Source: Echinarachnius parma (Eukaryota; Echinodermata; Echinoidea; Clypeasteroida; Echinarachniidae). Taken from it: a DNA stretch of 64,000 bases. Below are positions 49,101-58,100 of the stretch, in pieces. The notes below the pieces were generated by a model, which was not told where the DNA came from, made no database searches, and was given only the letters and a program-made list of their open reading frames with translations. Where the stretch lies: NCBI GenBank assembly GCA_037951105.1, contig JBAMJV010001330.1, forward strand, positions 124,001 through 188,000, written 5' to 3'. A program made the position numbers and the translations under genes. The stretch's first letter is position 1, and each line of letters opens with the position of its first letter.

Positions 49101-52100
49101 GTGTGTCAGGGACAAAGCTGGACTTGTAATTGTTCCCTCCCCTTGATTCTTATTTACAAGTATTCTCAGAAAACAGACAGAATTCCCGCTTCTCAGACAA
49201 GGCCGATTAAAAGCTTCCTACCTTGCACCACTCAAGCAAACACATGAACATATTCCTTACCACTTCTCGCAAACAGAAATTGAACTCTTACTCGTTGCAG
49301 TAAACAGAGAAATGCAATTGAGTCTTGTTATTACATTATCTTCAGTTCAGAACACAGATTTTTGTTTTCTACTCTTGACAAAAAAGATTACAAGGTTTCC
49401 AACTACTTACGCTACTCGGGGAAAACAGACAAACATATTTCTTACTACTTCTAGCAATCAATTCTTTCTTGTGGTAGTAAACAGACAGAGAAATACGTTA
49501 TTTCGTTAACTTTACCAAACACTTTTTTCCTATTCAGACAAGACAGATTATAAGCTTTCCAACTACTCAGGGAGAACAGAAAAATATATTTCTTAATACT
49601 CTTAGTAATACACAAAAAAAAGGAGAAATAAATTTGATTCTTATGACATTATGATTATCTTTCGAAAACATATTTGTTTTGCTCAGACTAGACAGATTAC
49701 AAGCTTTCCAACTACTCAGAACAAACATGTTTCTTGCTACTCATAGTAATCAGAAATCAAATTCTAATCAGAAATCAAATTCTATTCAGAAATCAAATTC
49801 TAATCAGAAATCAAATTCTTACACGTTATTGATTCTGAGAACCTCATAAACTTGTACATAGCCCACCAAGTTCCCATAGACCAGGGGTTAACAGAAAAGA
49901 GAAATACATTGGATTCTTGTTACATTACATTATCCAAGCCTCCACACTAACTTGTCTCTACTGGCCCGTTCATGATAAATGTTCAAATTTGACTTGCCCA
50001 AACAAACCAGTTACTTGCCCGCTTACTTCTTGAAGTAAAAACACAAACATACTAGTATTTCTTACTACTCATAGAAAATAGACACTCAGATTCTCACCAA
50101 CTAAATTAGTAGAGAGGACGATAAATACAATGGCATGAAGTGAACCCTGGACGGACAGGGACTGAGTGTCAGCTTATAATCAAACTTGAAGATCGCCCCA
50201 TTAGCAGACAGACAGATGTCTGGACACAAGATTACCTCATTAATTCTAGATGACTTTCTTCTCTACCCCCTTCCATTTGCATACAGTCTGAGAGAGGACT
50301 AGGAGATGCAGCCACAAAGAATACTGACATTGGAATTAGTGACCACCTAATGGAAACAAGAATAGTGGCCACTGTAGACAGGTGGCCACTAAGACAGGTT
50401 TGACTGAATTTGGGCAAAGTAATGTTTCCTTGATGAGGATATATGATAGAATTTAAATGCTGTTTGATTCTGTCCTCTGTAAACTGTAATGAGAATTAAG
50501 GGGTTTCAGGGACGAGCACCGTCTAGGGTTTTCTATAGCTCAGTCGGAAGAGCACCGGTCTAGCAATCCGGAGGTCTCGGGTTCGAATCCTGTTGGAATC
50601 CCATTTTCTTTGCCTTCTTTTAATCTCTGTAAACAGTCTTACAATGAACAGCAAGGCAAGACCTTTTTTTTCACTTTGCTCGCTGAGCAAAAATGGGAAG
50701 GATGATGCTCACGTAAAACACCTCAGCAAAAGATTTGCAGATACTCCCACGCCCCTTTGCCATGTATTGGGGTGTTGCAAAAAGAGCTGCGATTGCGATT
50801 TATCGCAAGTCAGAATATATGCGCATTTGAGTCAAACAGATTTGAGCACTAAAGCCAAATAACTGTTTTGGGAAAGTTACAGAAAAAAATCTAGATATTG
50901 GCCAAACTAATTGATCAATATTGTTGAATAACTATTAAAAAAAAGGGCTTGTGTATTAAAATCCTAACCTTAGTATCGTTAAATACAGAAATACCGGAAG
51001 AAATCCAATGGCAGCCCATGAAATTTGGCCTGAATCCACTGCGGCCGTTCGTACCTGTCCGTGCCGCTAGCGCTGGGCTGGAGATATCGACAAGCGCGTA
51101 TACCGTTAGCTAGCATAGTCTATTCTGCCCGTAGCATATATACGCGGTTCCGCAGGCGGTTACATTGGACATTGACAACGTTTGTTTTATTTGGGAACCA
51201 ATAAATGCTCAATTAGTCAATTTCAAAGCAGCTTTTGTCCAAATATATACTCTTTCACGTGGTAGGTGATGAAAGCATATTTTTCTTTGTTTGTATGTGT
51301 GGGGCATTACCCAGTACTGTTGTTTGGCTTTAAGTCTCATTTTCTGACTTGCGATTAATCTTAACTCTTTATGCAGCACCCCCATAATACCATATAGCAT
51401 ATGTATATATATGCTTCTCTGTCCCACTACCATCTATCACCCAGGGTCCAAAATTAACATCAAACACTAGCCTGCTAGTCAATGGCTAGTGGAAATGGCT
51501 GCAAATTAGTAAGAATTCTGACAGATGACTTAACTCTTCAAGTTAGAATTACAGCTATCAATTTGGCTGGGAGGTAAAAAAACAGTTTGAACTCGACCTC
51601 TATATCCTCCACAATTTGCTTCTTCGCACCCTCTCCATGTTTCATCCTATCCAGGGTTTTAAAACATTAACTCTATCCCACTAGCCCATGGCGTGTGGAA
51701 ATGGCTACAGATTAGTAAGAATTCTGGCAGATGCTCTTGATCAAGAACCGTGTAAGAATTAAAGCTAACAATTCGCCTTGGAGATAAAAAGGGGGTGACA
51801 CTAGCCCCCCTTAACCCTCAAAATGTGTTCCCCATCCCCTTACCATGTATAATCCAGGGTTCATAATCAACAAAAGCCTGCTAGCCAATTGTAGAATTGT
51901 TTGAAGAGAAGAAGAATCATGGCAGATGCTCTGCACCTTCCGTGTTAAGAATTACAGCGATCAATTTTAGCTACCTGGAAGAAAAAGGGGACAAACTCGA
52001 CCCCTTTTATCTCTCAAAACGTGTTTCTTCACCCCCCTTGCCAGGTATAACAACAACATTAACTATTGCTTGAGGAGCATGCCCAGGAATAATCAAATCC

Positions 52101-55100
52101 CTGGCAAGCCTGGTGTAGTAGTAGCAACCCTGGTAAAAAAAAAACATCGCTTGCTTACAAAATGTGTATGTCCTAGTAGTCCTCTCTCACTTCTTCTTTT
52201 TCAGTTTCTTCTAGTTCTACTTAACTATTCCTCTCATCCCTTTTCTCTCTAACACTATCCTTCTCTCTGTTTAGCTTTATAATCAAATGTATGTGTCCTA
52301 GTAGATCTCTCACTTCTTCTTTTTCATTTTTATTGTATTCCTTACTTTTTCTTCTTCTTACTTCTCTTCCTCTCATCCCTATTCTCTCTTATCTTCCTTT
52401 TTCTCTCTAACACTATCCTTCTCTCTGTTCAGCTTTATATCCTCTGTTCAGCTTTATATCCTGTTGGATGCGATACTGAAATAAGTGGAGAATAGAGATA
52501 AGGGCAGGGAAAGTAACCACAATTTTGTATTTTGAACTTGTCATGGTTTTCATGCTTTTAATCACACTGCACTCTCTCTCTCTCTCCAATCCCTCCATGT
52601 TTTAACCCGTTCACCTTGAGATTCAGAAATTCCCATAGACTTTGCACATAGCCCACCCGGTTCCCGTAAGCAACGGGTTAACTAGATTTGTGAACACCTG
52701 AAAAATGTGTGCTTCACCTGCTGAAAAATGTGGATGAAATAAAATACAAATCGTTTTTGGGGGATTACTTTTTGAGCCAGCCGCGAGCTCTTTAGGGCAT
52801 CTGGGGGAGCTATTTTGGGCATCTGGGGGGGGGGGGGGGGGGGGGGCTCAATCGCCCTGAGTCCCCCATGTATTTCATCAAGCTTTGTTGTATATAGAAC
52901 CCATGGAAAATATCAATCATATTGTGAAACTATGAAAGTATGTAAATTGTTCTTGAGTCAGTGATATATACTGTCTTCTCCTGCATTATCTGTAAACTTA
53001 ATGATTTGTGAACCTGCCACTAAAGAGCTGCTTTATTGGTAATTAACCACTAAGCCTCTCCGTGATGCCTTTTATACTTGGTATTGCGAGACTTTCTTCC
53101 TGGTTACGTTCCATTAAGGACAGAGAAATGCAGACCTGTGCATTGTGAGTATAAGGTCTATTGACCCGTCTGGCAGGCATTGACTCAGTATAGGTTTACA
53201 TGATATGTTTTCACATGTGCACGTATGCATGCATTCTACAACCATATATAACCATACGTGTTGCAATAGTAAACTTGTATGAATTTCCTTACGCGATACA
53301 ACCCCTGGGACAATTACAGCACATAATTTCATCAATTGAATCATTAATGTTATTTGCTAGTTGAGTAAGTCAGCCCTGGTTGAGTAAGTTGGCCCTGGTC
53401 GAGTATGACAGATCCAACTTACGGTGACTACATTGCAAGGTATGGGAGTTGGAAGGGTAGTGAGGAACATTAGAGGGGTAACAGGAGGGGTAAAATGAGA
53501 GTACAAGAAGCTTAAGAAGAGGGAATTAAAAGATTAATATGACACATAATGATGTTCTCTATTGGTTGTGTAAGAGAGCCCTAACACAACTGGCCGAGAG
53601 GTGACCTTGAATGACTGGCCTGGGCTGAAAGCTCCCTCTCCAGTTTATATGTGAGGTAAGAGGGGTAAAGAAGGGGTAAATGGGGTTCGAAGGGGGTATA
53701 AAGTAGGGTGTAAAGAAGAAAGGAGGGTGGATGTGGTGTGGCAAGATTGGTAGAGCGCGTGCCTTCCAATCGTGAGGTCCCGAGTTCGAACCCAGAGTAT
53801 GCCTATCGCGTTTTTCCTTCAGCAAGAAAATTAATCCACATTTGCTGCTCTCCACCCAGTTGTATAAATGGGTACCCGGAAGGATGGAACGTAGTTCCTT
53901 AGCATTGTGTGCGCCCACAAGGTTGCCTGGCTGGAATGCTCCCCAGGGAGTGGAAAACGTGCACTTTGTGAGCTGGATTGATTGCAGAATGTATCTGATG
54001 ACCGGGGTAATAATACAATTGTAAAGCGCTTAGAGATGATTATCAATCGTGATAGGTGCTTTATAAATCAAGAATATTTATTATTACTCACTGATGTTCT
54101 CTGCTGGTTGGGTAGGTAAGCCCTGACCAACTGGCCGAGAGGTTACTTGGGGTGACTGGCTGGACAGAGAAATCAGTCTCCTTGGCCATCATGTGATGTC
54201 AGAGGGGTAAAGGAGGGGTATAGGGGGGAATAAAAAAGGAAGAAGGGGGTATACTCACTGATGTTCTCTGCTGGTTGGGTAGGTAAGCCCTCACTGACTG
54301 GCTGAGAGGTGACTTAGGGTGACAGGCATAGCCTGAATAATAGTCCCTCTCCCTTATTTTGGTGTGCTGGACGGCGCTCATTGGGGGCTCCGCGGGCTCA
54401 GGAGGGGGCGTTGTCTGCAGGTTGGGGGAGGTGTCCCCATTACTCATCTCATTGTTAATCCTCTGCTCCTGGATCTGCAGCTCATTCAGCTTGTTTGTGA
54501 GATCATTGTATTCCTGGATTTTCAGGGGAAAGAATTAGAATAGTAAAATAAACTGTACATTTATAATGAAGCAAACAAAGAAAACAATTGATGGCAATAA
54601 TTAATTGTAAGATTATAATGATACAAACAACACTGTAAGAAAGAGACTATGGTACTAGGTTACACACAATTCATACTTAAAAAGCACTCAAAGAAAGGGA
54701 AATGCATTACAACATGTGGTACAAGAAATTAGACGATAAGGGTCAAAGTCACAGAAATCGTAGACCCTAGCTGAACGTTTGCATTGGAAAATCAGATAGC
54801 AAATTCACCCATGTATATATCTGTTTTTCTTCTTTTTTTTCTATCGGAGGCTGGTTAGTAATGCATATCATATATCTTTTGTGTGAACTGTGCAAGTCAT
54901 TCTAAAAGTTGTATACATAGGCAACCAGGAAATACCGTCACATATTTATAGTAAGTGGTATTTACTATGCTATACAGTGCAACATGCATTATGAACTATG
55001 TTATGCACCAAGTTTGATTTCAAACATAGGTTGTGTAATATAAAATACATTTTCATTCATTTATTTTTCGTGATTTTGTTCAGGTCAAATTGTTTCAAGA

Positions 55101-58100
55101 AAGTTTTAGCCATACTACAGTACACACATCGCACATGATTTAAATGCTCATTTTTGTTTTGAATAGTATTGAACATGTGCATAAATACAACTGCATGGTG
55201 AGCTAGCCTGAGCTCTCCTTTCATCGGTACATGTATGTAAAACACACATGTGTCTTGTTAGCGTGCACTGATTTCAAAACGGGGTTAGAGTAATGGGTGC
55301 CATCAATATTCATTAGTAACAGAATCCCAGCCTCCGATGACATCAAACGCATTATTCTCTCCCCTATTCTTGGATCCCCGTCTTTATAAACGGTCTACAT
55401 AGCGAGGCTGCGTCCCTGCGTCACTGTGGCGAGTCTCGTGACGCAATATGATCACCCCTTGGCTTCTGGTACGACTTGCTCGTGATGCACGCATGCCTTG
55501 GCTTCTAGTACGAGACGCTTGTGATGCATGCATGCCACGCGAGTGAGAGGAGGGTCTCCCAAGAGACTGCGGAGCAGATGTGGAGTGTGACGTAGATTTT
55601 AGAAGAGATTTGAACTCCACTATTTAAAAAAATGCAAACTGTACACTTTGCTATCCCTAATGAAAATTCCCAGGTAAAAATATGTAAAGCTTATTAAAAT
55701 TAAGAATCTGTTTTTCTCCTATCCCAAATACAGTCAAACCTGGCTATAGCGGCCACTCAAGGGAAACTTCAAAAGTGGCCGCTATAGACAGGTGGCCACT
55801 ATAGACAGGTGGCCACTATAGACAGGTTGGCGGCCATTTTGTTTTTTTAAGCACGTGTGTTTATAATATAAACATCAATACCATTACCACATGTAGCTCA
55901 CACATGAACATAATTATAAACAACATTTACATGCATATGAAATAAAAGAACAGAACCTTGGAAACTTGTCTTATTTTTTTAGTACATTTGTGTGATTAGT
56001 GTTGAGAAAATAATAAAAAGTTTCATTATATGTAAACCTTCCGAAATAAATCTACCATCGTCGTCTGTTTGGCCGACTGTCGTTCGTTGTTGTCGAAGAA
56101 ACAAATCTCGATCTCGAGCTCCCGATATGATGCAATGCGCGCGCGATCGTGTGAATATTTTTATTCTTTGCCTGAACAAAATGATGTTACGTAAAAAAAA
56201 TATTTTTGATTGAAAAAAAAAAGTTCTAGAAAATACGACGATGAGAGCAAAAATGTATAAGTGTAGGAAAATATTTCATATCAAACTTCATTGATAAGTT
56301 TTTTCATTAAATAAAATGTTTCGCAAAGACAACACAAACATTTAAATGTACGAGGCTATACAAACCGGTTTAGATCCGATCCGGTCCGATCCCCAATGCG
56401 GTGAAAGTGTGCATTGTGCATGCATGTGTGTGTTGCATGCATGATCAAAGTCCCTGTCGCCGCAGCTCAGCGCAGCGGTAGCGCGCGGTCAGCGGCCAGA
56501 GCAGCTAGCACTCATCGATCGATAAAAGATCACAACCACGGGGCTTACAATGCGTGCATGAACAATAACACGGATGTTCAGCCAGGGCTATGAGCGCGCT
56601 CTAATCCGTCTCAAGTGCGTAGCTCAGCTGAAAGCTAGCTAGCGATCGCTTCACGGAAACAATGAGTGAGTAAAAATAGACCAGTCGGCGGACGAGGTAA
56701 ACAAAACAAACGGCCATTTTAGGCTTTTAAACTTGACATTCATTGAGGCGGCACTTTTCAAAAGCTACAGGGACAGGGTAGTTCTTCAGCCCTAGAGTAG
56801 ACTATGGTTATATTGTTCGCTAAGCTTATGCTGCCAGCTCGCTTTCACGGCAAAGTATACCAGCTTCGCATCGGAAAATATCAAACTAGCACGCCCGCAG
56901 TTACAGCCAAACCGAACATTGATGGCCGCTACAGACGGTAAAAAAATGAGTTTGGGAAGCCAAAACAGTGGCCGCTGGCAGCGTTAGGCAGGTGGCCGCT
57001 ATAGACAGTGTTTATAACACTGTATTTTCCTCGGGGGGAATTCTATGTGGCCGCTAACGGCAGGTGGCCGCTATAGACAGGTGGCCGCTAGTACAGGTTT
57101 GACTGTATTTGCAAAGATTTCAAGTTCAATTTCTGCATAACTTTCCTCCATTCCATTTCAACCCCCCCCCCCCCCCTTTCAAATATTAGCTTGTGATTTA
57201 AATGCTTCAAATATGGTTGATTTGGTTTTAATATTCCAGAGTAAAATACTCCCATACCCAAATTTTCATGTGACAGCTATATTTTTATAATTTTCCTTTA
57301 CATAAAAAATTGACTACAAGATTCTAGACTATTGTATTATTTTCTCAGAAACTAAATTGCCCTGAACCCCCCATATCCTTTTCGCTGCAACTTTTAACAT
57401 ACACTAACAATACAACAAGAATGACATGAAAAGAGTGATATATTTGAGAAGTTATTCCTTTTGTTTATCACTGTCAATAGTTAACTTTGTATTAAATACT
57501 TTGCAAAATTCTGCATTTTCCCCCCATTTACAATTTATAAACAATGACATCATGTATCGACTGGAGGCATTGAGGCGGGCAATCATCAGATAACACAAGC
57601 ATTGTTCAGTCACTTGTGAGTTTGTATGCAGAAGGCATCAAGGTGTCCAATGATGAGAAACGATTCACATCTCTTCCCCCCTATCTCTCTTCTTTCTATC
57701 AGTAAACTAAAAGCTGCAGGCCGGTAAGAAAATTGACGTGAAAAATCTAATTTGCAGGTACATTTACAAAAGCCCAGTGGATTTTGCGCCACAATAAGCA
57801 AGCAAGTGCCTGGATTCAATGCACTTTGTTGTTTGTTTCTTTTTTTTCTTTTCCATTATGGATCCGCTATTGATATTCCATGGTGATACAATACCTCATT
57901 ATGATAGGTATTACATAAATCCAAAGTGCTTACCTGCATAAAAAAGTAATGTAATATAATGTAACACTTACCAACAGTCTAGTGTTTGTGAGCGCCTCAT
58001 GAACTAGTGGTTTTCTAAGCATTCTCGATGAAGTGAAATTCATCACGATGCTAGCTAATTTATCAAGGAAATATCCCCGCTTGATTATTTGAAAATGAAT

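Larger units (their letters stand above)
46940..50110. repeat. Decayed tandem array interrupted by a MITE and a SINE
   Basis: Phrases such as CAGACAAGACAGATTA, AAGCTTTCCAACTACTC and TTTCTTACTACTCATAG return every 150-250 bp with many changes. Four short copies of CAGAAATCAAATTCTAAT sit at 49750-49820. A MITE (47240) and a SINE (47960) interrupt the array. Confidence 0.55.

Noticed and set aside
53831..54046. ORFs on both strands at 53.56-54.05 kb.
   Set aside because: They lie in the SINE and the exon 3 echo. Related short ORFs occur in the other SINE copies.
54086..54195. A second functional RAF RBD exon.
   Set aside because: Only the last ~30 codons are copied. The upstream frame diverges and no acceptor is present, so at most the donor is usable.
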